Assembly: GCF_036169555.1 (NCBI RefSeq)
Contig: NZ_CP108032.1
Span: forward strand, 4,278,001 to 4,342,000
Source of the DNA: Streptomyces sp. NBC_00306
GTDB lineage: Bacteria > Actinomycetota > Actinomycetes > Streptomycetales > Streptomycetaceae
Reading direction: 5' to 3'
Length of the DNA stretch: 64,000 nt
The notes beneath the pieces were generated by a model, which saw only the letters and a list, made by a program, of their open reading frames with translations, made no database searches and was not told the DNA's origin. Positions 8,495 to 17,983 of this stretch are shown here, in pieces (the stretch's first letter is position 1; the number at the start of each line of letters is the position of its first letter). Position numbers and translations under genes: made by a program.

Positions 8495-9139
8495 GTGCAC
8501 GACTGTCCGACCTCGGTGCGGGCCCTGCTCGACGGCGACCGGGTCGAGCACGACGGGCCCTACCACCGGCTCCACGGAGGGCTGTTGCCGCTCGGCCATT
8601 CCCCCGTCGAGATCGGTGCCGGAGTGCTGCGGCCGGGGATGGCACGTACCGCGGGTGCCGTGGCGGATGTGGCCATCACCTGGATGACCCCTCCGCGCTA
8701 CATCGAGGGGGTGCTGGCCCCCGCGCTGGCCGAGGGCGCCGCAGGGCGTCAGAGGGCCGCCGACGGGCCCGTACGGCCCCGGATCGCGACGGCCGTCCAT
8801 GTGGCCGTGGCCCGCCGCGGCCGGGACCCCCGACGGATCGCGCTCGCCGCGGCCGGCGAACACCTCAGGGCTCCGCACTACGCCGCGATGCTGAGTCGCG
8901 CGGGCGTCGCCGTCGACCCCCACGACCCGGCGGCGAGCGCGGCCGCGCTCCTGGACCATCAGGTCGTCGTTGCCGGCACCCCGCGGGAGATCGCCGAAGC
9001 GCTCGCCGGGTACCGGGCCGCCGGGGTGGACGAGGTGATGCTGAATCCGGCGGGTGTGCTGCTGACCGAGGGAGTGCCGGCGGCCGTCGCCGATCTGGAG
9101 GAGATCGTCGCCGCCTGCCGCGAGCAGGCGCCGACCTGA
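8495..9139 (+). pseudogene. N-terminally truncated LLM-class (F420-dependent, luciferase-like) oxidoreductase
   Basis: The 214 residues from a GTG at 8495 match the middle and C-terminal part of bacterial-luciferase-like flavin/F420 oxidoreductases: a segment SVRALLDGDRVEHDGPYHRL, then GAGVLRPGMARTAGAVADVAITW, and the family C-terminus with AGTPREIAEALAGYRAAGVDEV. Full members are about 300-350 residues. The first barrel strands, including the usual N-terminal substrate/cofactor loops, are absent here and I could not find them in any frame just upstream, where 8335-8494 reads as non-coding. No good ribosome site precedes the GTG. This is most likely a decayed remnant, although a short folded protein cannot be excluded. 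Confidence 0.6.
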
Positions 9140-9287
9140 CGCACCGGTCGCCGCCTGCCACGAGCACGTACCCGCCCGACACCCGACACGCGTCGCCCGG
9201 CGCTGCATGCACACGTCCGGCACACCATCCGTCACCCCGGCCCCCGGGGCGACGGATTCCGGTCGTCTGTGCACCGCCCCGAACGCG

Positions 9288-10292
9288 TCAGCGGCTGACG
9301 GGAATCGACTCCGCATCCTGCTCCAGAATCCCCGACCGGGCGATGAGATAGCCCAGTTGGGCACGGCTGCCGCTGCCGAGCGACGAGCCCAGCTTGGCGA
9401 TATGGGCCCGGCACGTCCGTACGTTCATGCCCAGACGCCGCGCGATCGCCTCGTCCACATGGCCTTCGACCAGGAGTTTCGCGATGGAGCGCTGGACGCC
9501 GGTGATGCCGTCGACGACCGGTCCGTACGAGATCGGCTCCTCCCACGGGATGCCGTGCAGCCAGAACTGCTCGAAGACACCGACGAGGTACTCGACGATT
9601 CCCTTGTGCCGCAGTTCCAGGGCGGACAGCCGGTCGCTGCTCGCGGGGATGAACGCGACTTTGCGGTCGATGATGATCAGTCGGTCGATGATCTCTTCGA
9701 GCGTGCGCACCTCCACACCGGACGGTCCGACCTTCTCCATGTAGGCGAGTGTGGCGGGGTGGTGGCGGGCGGTGTGCTGGTAGAGCGTGCGCATCCGTAC
9801 GCCCCGCTCGATCAGCGGTTCCACCCTGCGCAGGGCCTTCTCCAGAACGTGCGGTTGCCGCCCGCTGCCGGGCTGGACCGTGAGAAGCTCCTCGGTGCAG
9901 TCTGCGGTGACTTGGTCGAGGGTTGTGTTGATCCGGTTGAGGCCTTCGAGGACCGTGATCCCCTGTGGGACGGTGGAGTTCTGAGCGGTGAACGCCATGA
10001 ATGGCTCAAGAGCATCGGTCAGAGCGACAGTTCGCCGTCGGCGGTCTTGGATCTCCCGCTCGATGGGGTGTATCAGCTGTGTCAGCGCGGTGGTCGGCGG
10101 AACCGGCCGGAGCCACTGCGCGTCGTCAGGATCCGGGTGCAGAAGGGCGAGATCGAAGAGGCACGGCGCGGGTTCCGCCTCTGACCGGGCTATACGCCCG
10201 GTGCGCAGGGCGGTGATGTACAGACTTTTCCCCGCTTCGCACAGCTCACCGTCTGCGTGAGAGTGTCCTGTTTCGCCCTCATTTGCTGCCAT
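9288..10292 (-). CDS. LuxR-type helix-turn-helix regulator with TrmB/PLD-like sensor region
   Basis: The 334-residue protein carries a LuxR/GerE-type DNA-binding domain at its C-terminus (about residues 270-330: RSIAKLLVEGHVDEAIARRLGMNVRTCRAHIAKLG in shape). The preceding region (about 150-265), with LIERGVRMRTLYQHTARHH and the IIIDRKVAFIPAS strand, resembles the phospholipase-D-like ligand domain found in TrmB-like and many Streptomyces orphan LuxR regulators. It has no receiver or kinase domain. The ATG at 10292 follows GAGGGGG six bases upstream; an extension to 10400 has no such support. It diverges from the GEPSWG peptide operon, with only about 110 bases between the starts, so control of that operon is the natural hypothesis. 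Confidence 0.8.
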   Translation of the reverse strand: MAANEGETGHSHADGELCEAGKSLYITALRTGRIARSEAEPAPCLFDLALLHPDPDDAQWLRPVPPTTALTQLIHPIEREIQDRRRRTVALTDALEPFMAFTAQNSTVPQGITVLEGLNRINTTLDQVTADCTEELLTVQPGSGRQPHVLEKALRRVEPLIERGVRMRTLYQHTARHHPATLAYMEKVGPSGVEVRTLEEIIDRLIIIDRKVAFIPASSDRLSALELRHKGIVEYLVGVFEQFWLHGIPWEEPISYGPVVDGITGVQRSIAKLLVEGHVDEAIARRLGMNVRTCRAHIAKLGSSLGSGSRAQLGYLIARSGILEQDAESIPVSR

Positions 10293-10308
10293 ACGCACCC
10301 CCTCAGGC

Positions 10309-10323
10309 TCCTGCAATACAGGA
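10309..10323. promoter_or_regulatory. Inverted repeat in the divergent regulator/peptide promoter
   Basis: TCCTG-CAATA-CAGGA is a short perfect inverted repeat 16 bases upstream of the regulator start and about 80-95 bases upstream of the peptide gene. It is a plausible operator for the LuxR-type protein, but five-base arms can arise by chance. Confidence 0.4.
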
Positions 10324-10400
10324 ACATGATGCCTGCCGTCGCTGGTGCAAGCGTTCGGAGTGAGACATCGTCTTATTCGCGGGGGAGGAGGAATGATCAA

Positions 10401-10730
10401 ATGAGGTGGAGATCACCCATGTCTAGGACGCTACGTGCTCTTTGTGCCCTTGCCATAGCGGCGGCCGCGCTCGGTTCGGTGGTCTCCGGTGAGCCTTCCT
10501 GGGGCGGTTCTCCCGCCGGCACGGTGTCCGCAACTCCCGGTGAGCCGTCGTGGGGCGTCGTCCCGGCAGGTGCGTCGGGTAAGCCCGGTGAGCCGTCGTG
10601 GGGCATCGTTCCCGCGGACGCGGTGTCGGGTATCAGTGAGCCGTCGTGGGGGGCCGCTCCGGCAGGCGCGTCGGGTACGCCCGGTGAGCCCTCGTGGGGA
10701 GTCGTCCCTCCGACCAGCACAGAAGCATGA
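10401..10730 (+). CDS. Exported five-repeat GEPSWG peptide precursor
   Basis: This small gene encodes 109 residues from the ATG at 10401, or 103 from the ATG at 10419; both have good ribosome sites (GGAGGAGG and GGTGGAG). A Sec-type signal is clear: basic residues, then the hydrophobic run LRALCALAIAAAALGSVV. The rest is almost entirely five copies of a hexapeptide, GEPSWG (fourth copy SEPSWG), at residues 30-35, 47-52, 63-68, 79-84 and 95-100. Spacers of 10-11 residues are rich in Pro-Ala-Gly (VVPAGASG-like). There are no cysteines after the signal. No family is known to me. Repeated identical cores behind a signal peptide suggest a secreted precursor cut into several copies of a short peptide, or a ligand-binding repeat protein. 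The stop overlaps the next start (ATGA), implying translational coupling. Confidence 0.82.
   Translation: MRWRSPMSRTLRALCALAIAAAALGSVVSGEPSWGGSPAGTVSATPGEPSWGVVPAGASGKPGEPSWGIVPADAVSGISEPSWGAAPAGASGTPGEPSWGVVPPTSTEA
10488..10700 (+). repeat. Five in-frame GEPSWG coding repeats, about 48-bp period
   Basis: The cores are at 10488-10505, 10539-10556, 10587-10604, 10635-10652 and 10683-10700. Periods are 51, 48, 48 and 48 bases. Copies 2 to 5 are almost identical in DNA (GAGCCGTCGTGGGG or one base different), while spacers vary, so the hexapeptide is the conserved element. Confidence 0.9.
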
Positions 10731-11047
10731 CGGTTCCCCCGGACGACCGGGTCTTCCGGCGCGAGATGGCTACGGCCTATCGATCGGGGTGGCATTTCAT
10801 CGACCTCGTCACGGCAATCCCCCACCGTGGCGACTCGTTGATGGTCACCCTGTTCGGAGAGCCGATCGTCGTGGCGCGCGAGGAGGACGAGGACGTCCGT
10901 GCCTACCGGTGCCTTCGCCGGCCCCGTGGAGCGCCGCAGCCCGTCCGCTGCGCCATCCGCTACGGCATGATTTTCGTCAATCTCGACCAGCGAGACCACC
11001 AGATGGTCGAGCCGGACACCACCACTGCCACCCCCCGCAGTGCCTGA
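10727..11047 (+). CDS. Small Rieske-like protein with both cluster histidines replaced by arginine
   Basis: The 106-residue protein resembles the Rieske domain of ring-hydroxylating oxygenases: GWHFIDLVTAIPHRGDSLMV, then GEPIVVAREEDEDVRAYRC, then IRYGMIFVNLD. In true Rieske proteins the cluster is held by C-X-H and C-X2-H. Here the aligned segments read C-L-R (in YRCLRRPRGAP) and C-A-I-R (in VRCAIRYG): both cysteines remain, but both histidines are arginine. A normal Rieske [2Fe-2S] centre is therefore unlikely. There is no catalytic iron domain. The ATG at 10727 overlaps the stop of the GEPSWG gene (ATGA), so both are probably made together. It may act as a binding or scaffold partner of the peptide system; that role is inference. 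Confidence 0.78.
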   Translation: MTVPPDDRVFRREMATAYRSGWHFIDLVTAIPHRGDSLMVTLFGEPIVVAREEDEDVRAYRCLRRPRGAPQPVRCAIRYGMIFVNLDQRDHQMVEPDTTTATPRSA

Positions 11048-11089
11048 GCGATTCCCCCGTCGTTGTAAATCGCTCGGGCGCTTCCCCCA

Positions 11090-11134
11090 CACAGCGGCGC
11101 CATCGTGGACCTGAAACACGATGGCGCCGCTGTG
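11090..11134. terminator. Bidirectional terminator between the peptide operon and the PPOX gene
   Basis: Perfect 18-base arms at 11090-11107 and 11117-11134 flank a nine-base loop. The hairpin lies between two convergent genes and can serve both. Confidence 0.88.
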
Positions 11135-11207
11135 CATGTCCCGTACTGCTCCGCGGCGCTTCCCCCGCCCCGCGCGCCGCGGCGCCTCCGGCCCGCCGGC
11201 GCTCCGG

Positions 11208-11642
11208 TCAGGCCTTGCCGAGTGCCCGCTCCACGGAGATCTCGATGAGCACCCGGTCCGGGTTGGGCTTCGGCGTCCGCCCGTAGCGCTCCGCGTAGCG
11301 CCGCACCGCGTCCTCGACCGCGTCCGGCTCCGTGCGCACCCTCGCCCGGCCCTCCAGCGTCGCCCAGCGCCTGCGGTCGACCTGGCAGACGGCCACCCGG
11401 GCGCCCTGCCCCTGCGCGCCGTCCGCCGCTGAATCCGCGGGAGCCGACGCCAGCACGTGGGCCACCTTGCGCGTGTGCCGGTTGGCGATCACCCGGGCGG
11501 TCCCCGTCTGCGGGTCGAAGGTCACCCCCACCGGCACGACGTGCGGGCTGCCGTCCGGCCGCAGGGTCGTGAGGGTGCAGAGATGGTGTTCACGCCAGAA
11601 CGCGAGGTACTCGGAACTGAGATGGGATACGTCTGTGGCCAT
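11208..11642 (-). CDS. PPOX-class (pyridoxamine oxidase-like) F420/flavin-binding protein
   Basis: The 144-residue protein has the split-barrel fold of pyridoxamine-5'-phosphate oxidase-like proteins. These bind FMN or F420 and reduce varied small molecules in the cytosol. Diagnostic segments are HLCTLTTLRPDGSPHVVPVGVTFD near residues 20-43, VIANRHTRKVAHV near 51-63, VAVCQVDRRRWATLEGRARV near 83-102, and a C-terminal strand VLIEISVERALG. The ATG at 11642 is the best start. It is transcribed alone, towards the strong terminator at 11090-11134. The substrate cannot be predicted; F420 rather than FMN is likely from the actinobacterial family. Confidence 0.85.
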   Translation of the reverse strand: MATDVSHLSSEYLAFWREHHLCTLTTLRPDGSPHVVPVGVTFDPQTGTARVIANRHTRKVAHVLASAPADSAADGAQGQGARVAVCQVDRRRWATLEGRARVRTEPDAVEDAVRRYAERYGRTPKPNPDRVLIEISVERALGKA

Positions 11643-11708
11643 GGCCCCAGGCTAGGCCGGGTCCGCAGGCGGGCGGAGCGAAGGCCATGCCGCGGTGACG
11701 CGCGACTG

Positions 11709-11729
11709 GTTGAGTGGAATAGACTCAAC
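11709..11729. promoter_or_regulatory. HAIR element (HspR operator) upstream of clpB
   Basis: GTTGAGT-N7-ACTCAAC has perfectly symmetrical seven-base arms and matches the HspR operator consensus with one change per arm. It lies 66 bases before the clpB start. A looser TGAGT/GTTGAG pair follows at about 11744-11758. Confidence 0.9.
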
Positions 11730-11794
11730 TTTGTGCAAGTTCGCTGAGTCAGTGTTGAGGGAACACCCCCACCCGCAAGGAGGAGAGAGCGCAC

Positions 11795-14392
<2,598 letters not shown>

Positions 14393-14412
14393 GGGCTCCG
14401 GCCCCCGCTCCG

Positions 14413-14448
14413 TCTCCCCGCTGCGGGCTTTGGCCCGGAGCGGGGAGA
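14413..14448. terminator. Terminator after clpB
   Basis: TCTCCCCGCT at 14413-14422 pairs with AGCGGGGAGA at 14439-14448, and GGGC/GCCC extend the stem inwards around a TTTG loop. Confidence 0.75.
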
Positions 14449-14531
14449 TCGCGCCGCGTCACCGGTAGGGGTTGCCAGCCCCCGCGTCGCATGGGGGAGG
14501 ATGGCCACATCCGTACGAAGGGAAATCCACG

Positions 14532-15062
14532 GTGACCATCGATCCGTCCTCGATTCCGAATTTCGGGGGCCAGAACCAGCCTCAGGCCGCAGGACCGGCG
14601 GGCCCCGTCGTTCCCGACCAGGACCTGGTCAAGCAGCTCCTCGACCAGATGGAGCTGAAGTACGTCGTCGACGACGAGGGTGACCTCGCCGCCCCGTGGG
14701 AGGAATTCCGCACGTACTTCATGTTCCGTGGCGAGGACGACCAGCAGGTCTTCTCGGTGCGGACCTTCTACGACCGGCCGCTGCCCGTCGAGGACAAGCA
14801 GAAGATCCTCGACGTGATCGACGACTGGAACCGCCGCACCCTGTGGCCCAAGGTCTACACGCACCTCCACGACGAGGAGGAGACCCCCGCCACCATCCGT
14901 CTCATCGGCGAGGCGCAGATGCTGACCGGCACGGGCGTCAGCCTGGAGCACTTCGTGTCCTCCACCGTCAGCTGGGTGCGCGCCGCCATCGAGTTCGACA
15001 AGTGGCTCGTCGAGCAGCTCGGCCTGGAGCCGGCCGAGGAGAAGCCCGCCGACGACGCCTGA
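14532..15062 (+). CDS. YbjN-domain protein
   Basis: The 176-residue cytosolic protein belongs to the YbjN family, which adopts a type III secretion chaperone-like fold. In E. coli it affects motility and stress; its role in actinomycetes is unknown. After a low-complexity start (about residues 1-25, Gly/Gln/Pro), the domain has LLDQMELKYVVDDEGDL, FRTYFMFRGEDDQQVFSVRTFYDR, and NRRTLWPKVYTHL near residues 100-115. The chosen GTG at 14532 has a weak GAAGGGA site upstream; the in-frame extension to 14472 runs into the clpB terminator region. It is a single gene facing the mannosyltransferase. Confidence 0.82.
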   Translation: MTIDPSSIPNFGGQNQPQAAGPAGPVVPDQDLVKQLLDQMELKYVVDDEGDLAAPWEEFRTYFMFRGEDDQQVFSVRTFYDRPLPVEDKQKILDVIDDWNRRTLWPKVYTHLHDEEETPATIRLIGEAQMLTGTGVSLEHFVSSTVSWVRAAIEFDKWLVEQLGLEPAEEKPADDA

Positions 15063-15069
15063 GCCCCGG

Positions 15070-16272
15070 CTACAGCGCGATGGGGGACAGTGTCAGCAGA
15101 TACGTCCCGTAGGCGAACGAGAGCCCGGCCAGGGCGACGGTCATCACGACCGCCGTCCCGGGCCGGGCTTTTGTCAGCGCGCGGGCGAGCGGCAGCAGCA
15201 GCGGGAAGGCCGGCAGCAGGAAGCGCGGCTTCGACTCGAAGAAGCCCGAGCCGCCGAGCGTGATCAGCAGCAGCACGGCCGTGTAGACGACGATCGCGGC
15301 CGGCGGCCGGTCCAGGACGAGCAGCGCGAACAGCAGCACCGCCGCGGCGACCACCAGCAGCGCGACCATCAGCGAGAACAGCGTCGGCTTCAGCACGATG
15401 TCCCGCACCACTCTCAGCGCCCCCACCCCGAAGTCGAACTTCGAGGTCCAGCCGCTCTGCACGGCGAAGTACCCGCCCAGCACATCGCCCTTGCGGTAGC
15501 CGACCGAGAGCACATAGCCGCACCAGCCGAGCGGGGCCACGGCCGCGCCCGCCCAGAGGCGCCACCCGGCCCGCTCGCTCCCGCGGGCCGCCCGCACCAG
15601 TTCGTACGCCGCCACCGCCACGACCGCCGCCGCCACCGCGATCCCGTTGGGCCGCGACAGACCGGCGAGTGTCGCGAGCGTTCCCGCCCACAGCCAGCGG
15701 CGGGTGAGCACCGCGTACAGCGACCAGGCGGCGAAGGCGGTGAGCACCGGCTCCGTGTACGCCATGGACAGCACGATCGAGTGGGGCAGCAGTCCCCACA
15801 GCACCACCGTCACGGTCGCCGTGCGCCGTCCGTGCAGCCGCTCCACGACGGCGTAGATGCCCCAGGCCGCGGCACCCGCAGCGGCCCAGGAGATCAGCAG
15901 CCCGGCGGTCCCGCTGGTCACCGGCAGGACGGTGGTCACCGCCCGGATCAGCGCCGGGTAGAGCGGGAAGAAGGCGAGGTCGCTCTGGACGGCGCCGTCC
16001 GGCCAGTACAGCGTGCGCCCGTAGCCGTGCTCGGCGATCAGCATGTACCAGTCGGAGTCCCAGGCCCGGGCGATGATGGCTCGCGGGGAGCGCTCGATGT
16101 GCCAGGCCCAGCCGGCCATCACCAGCAGCCCGGTCAGCCTCGCCGCGGCGAACAGGCCCAGTGCCGGTGCCGCTCGCAGCAGTGCGGCACGCCAGCGGGG
16201 TACGGGCCGTGCGCCCGCCGCCGCTGCTCGGTCGAAGGTCTCGGCGGACAGGGTGCACCTCCGGGCGCGCAC
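15070..16272 (-). CDS. PIG-V-type polytopic mannosyltransferase (GT-C membrane glycosyltransferase)
   Basis: The roughly 400-residue integral membrane protein has about ten hydrophobic helices. An early extracytoplasmic loop, RAWDSDWYMLIAEHGY, resembles the W-D-S/G-x-W-Y acidic motif of PIG-V/GPI mannosyltransferase II-like GT-C enzymes, and FFPLYPALIR follows. Such enzymes use polyprenyl-phosphate-linked sugars at the outer face of the membrane, in protein O-mannosylation or lipoglycan assembly. The start is uncertain: GTG at 16272 sits right after a small inverted repeat, and the open frame reaches an ATG at 16314. The stop is eight bases from the end of the convergent YbjN gene, with no obvious terminator between. 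Confidence 0.8.
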   Translation of the reverse strand: MRARRCTLSAETFDRAAAAGARPVPRWRAALLRAAPALGLFAAARLTGLLVMAGWAWHIERSPRAIIARAWDSDWYMLIAEHGYGRTLYWPDGAVQSDLAFFPLYPALIRAVTTVLPVTSGTAGLLISWAAAGAAAWGIYAVVERLHGRRTATVTVVLWGLLPHSIVLSMAYTEPVLTAFAAWSLYAVLTRRWLWAGTLATLAGLSRPNGIAVAAAVVAVAAYELVRAARGSERAGWRLWAGAAVAPLGWCGYVLSVGYRKGDVLGGYFAVQSGWTSKFDFGVGALRVVRDIVLKPTLFSLMVALLVVAAAVLLFALLVLDRPPAAIVVYTAVLLLITLGGSGFFESKPRFLLPAFPLLLPLARALTKARPGTAVVMTVALAGLSFAYGTYLLTLSPIAL

Positions 16273-16274
16273 AT

Positions 16275-16291
16275 GGGTCGGACAATCCGAC
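16275..16291. promoter_or_regulatory. Small inverted repeat at the mannosyltransferase start
   Basis: GGTCGGA-CAA-TCCGACC has perfect seven-base arms and lies immediately upstream of the GTG at 16272. It could be an operator or an mRNA hairpin; there is no further support. Confidence 0.35.
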
Positions 16292-16393
16292 CATGAGCGG
16301 CCGCGGCCGCACACGCACGCGCTGACCGGCCGACGGGGCCGGTTCCTACCCGGTCGGTCGAAGGGGCGCGTGTCGGCCGTGACATGCGCCGTC

Positions 16394-17584
16394 CTAGCCG
16401 CTAGCGAGCTCCTTGAGGCGCGTCACGGCCTCCTGGAGCACGTTCTCCCGCTTGCAGAAGGCGAACCGGACGAAGGGCGCGCCCTGGTCGCGGTGGTCGT
16501 AGAAGACCGCGTTGGGGATCGCGACCACACCGCACCGCTCCGGCAGCGCCCGGCAGAACGCGAAGCCGTCGTCCTCGCCCAGCGGCCGGATGTCGGTGGT
16601 GACGAAGTACGTCCCGGAGGGCCGGTAGACCGCGAAGCCGGCGTCCGCGAGCCCGGCGCTCAGAAGGTCCCGCTTCGCCCTCAGGTCGTCGCGGAGCCCG
16701 TCGAAGTAGGTCTGTGGCAGCCGCAGGGCCTCGGCCACCGCGTACTGGAACGGCCCTGCCGACACATAGGTCAGGAACTGTTTGGCCGAGCGCACGGCGG
16801 CCACGAGCTCCGGCGCGGCCGTCACCCAGCCGACCTTCCAGCCGGTGAACGAGAAGGTCTTGCCCGCCGACCCGATGGTGACCGTGCGCTCCCGCATCCC
16901 CGGGAAGGTCGCGATCGGCGTGTGCTCGCCGTCGAACACCAGGTGCTCGTACACCTCGTCGGTGACGACCAGCAGATCCCGCTCGACGGCCAGCCGGGCG
17001 ATCTCGGCCAGCTCCTCGCGGCTGAGCACGGTGCCGGTCGGATTGTGCGGCGTGTTCAGCAGGATCAGCCGGGTCCGGTCGGTGACGGCGTCGCGCAGCT
17101 CGTCGAGATCCAGGTGGTACGCGCCGTCGCGCGGCCGCAGCGTCACCGGCACGCGGCGGCCGCCCGCCATCGCGATGCAGGCCGCGTACGAGTCGTAGTA
17201 CGGCTCCAGCGCGACGACCTCGTCGCCGGGTTCGACGAGCGCGAGGAGGGAGGCCGCGATGGCCTCGGTCGCCCCCGCGGTGACCAGTACCTCCGTGTCG
17301 GGGTCGTGGACCAGGCCGTACCGGGTGCGCTGGTGATCGGCGATCGCGGTGCGCAGCTCGGGCACGCCGGGGCCCGGCGGGTACTGGTTGCCGCGCCCGT
17401 CGCGCAGCGCCCGGACCGCGGCCTCCCGGATCTCGTCGGGTCCGTCGGTGTCGGGGAATCCCTGGCCGAGGTTGATCGATCCGGTCCGCAGGGCCAGCGC
17501 CGACATCTCCGCGAAGATCGTCGTGCCGAACTCCGCGAGACGGCGGTTGAGCAGGGGCCGGGGCTCGGGCGCGCGTGCGTTCAT
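16394..17584 (-). CDS. Class I/II PLP aminotransferase (DapC/kynurenine aminotransferase-like)
   Basis: The 396-residue enzyme is a fold-type I aminotransferase of the MetC/KAT/DapC-like subgroup. It shows NLGQGFPDTDGP near residue 40, YPPGPGVPELR near 70, LLNTPHNPTGTV near 180, TDEVYEHLVF near 210, and the PLP-lysine motif GSAGKTFSFTGWK with Lys at about 242. Substrates in this group include N-succinyl-diaminopimelate, kynurenine and glutamine-type amino donors, so the exact reaction is open. I chose ATG 17584 over 17593 because AGGA is then eight bases upstream. The kyn genes are 12 kb away, so no context support exists for a kynurenine substrate. Confidence 0.87.
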   Translation of the reverse strand: MNARAPEPRPLLNRRLAEFGTTIFAEMSALALRTGSINLGQGFPDTDGPDEIREAAVRALRDGRGNQYPPGPGVPELRTAIADHQRTRYGLVHDPDTEVLVTAGATEAIAASLLALVEPGDEVVALEPYYDSYAACIAMAGGRRVPVTLRPRDGAYHLDLDELRDAVTDRTRLILLNTPHNPTGTVLSREELAEIARLAVERDLLVVTDEVYEHLVFDGEHTPIATFPGMRERTVTIGSAGKTFSFTGWKVGWVTAAPELVAAVRSAKQFLTYVSAGPFQYAVAEALRLPQTYFDGLRDDLRAKRDLLSAGLADAGFAVYRPSGTYFVTTDIRPLGEDDGFAFCRALPERCGVVAIPNAVFYDHRDQGAPFVRFAFCKRENVLQEAVTRLKELASG

Positions 17585-17728
17585 GGTCGCCATCCTGTGC
17601 GCAAGCTCTGGAGTTCCTCAAGTCTGCTTTGGGCCCGAGACGCCGAGGGCATCTCCCTCCCACGCAAGAAGCGGTCACGCGAAGACGCGGGGGTCTCGCT
17701 TCGGGGGAACGAGAGGACGGTGAGAGCG

Positions 17729-17983
17729 ATGCCGGCTTTCTTCGGCATTCTGGTGGGCATTTTCGTGCTGGTCGTGATCATCTCGGTGGTCAGGGGCGGC
17801 AGCAGCAGCACGCGGCGCAGGCGTACGGCCCGGAGCAGTGGCGGGGCGAGCGGCGGCAGCTGGTGGGCCGGCGGTGACGGCGGCGGTGGCAGCTCGTGCG
17901 GCGGTGGCTCATCCTCGTCCTGCGGCGGCGGGTCGTCGTGCGGTGGAGGCGGAGGCGGCGGTTGCGGAGGCGGAGGCAGCTGA
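17729..17983 (+). CDS. Small membrane protein with a Gly/Cys-rich tail
   Basis: The 84-residue protein starts with one strong hydrophobic helix (about residues 3-20: FFGILVGIFVLVVIISVV). A short basic stretch, TRRRRTARSS, follows, which puts the tail on the cytoplasmic side by the positive-inside rule. The tail is nearly all glycine, serine and cysteine, with four cysteines spaced in G-runs (SSCGGG, SSCGGG, SSCGGG and GGCGGG types). A GTG at 17720 is an alternative start. Similar Gly-Cys tails occur on some bacterial TPM-domain and small membrane proteins; the function is unknown. The gene diverges from the aminotransferase and ends before a clear terminator, which supports it being real. Confidence 0.6.
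   Translation: MPAFFGILVGIFVLVVIISVVRGGSSSTRRRRTARSSGGASGGSWWAGGDGGGGSSCGGGSSSSCGGGSSCGGGGGGGCGGGGS

Noticed and set aside
10393..10404. Three-codon ORF (ATG ATC AAA TGA) just before the peptide gene
   Set aside because: It could be a leader cistron, but it is so short that chance is the simplest explanation; it is only mentioned because it shares the GGAGGAGG site.
10397..11137. Minus-strand frame with HDGSP repeats opposite the GEPSWG gene
   Set aside because: The repeats are the reverse reading of the GEPSWG DNA repeats. It lacks a ribosome site and signal peptide and crosses the neighbouring genes and terminator.
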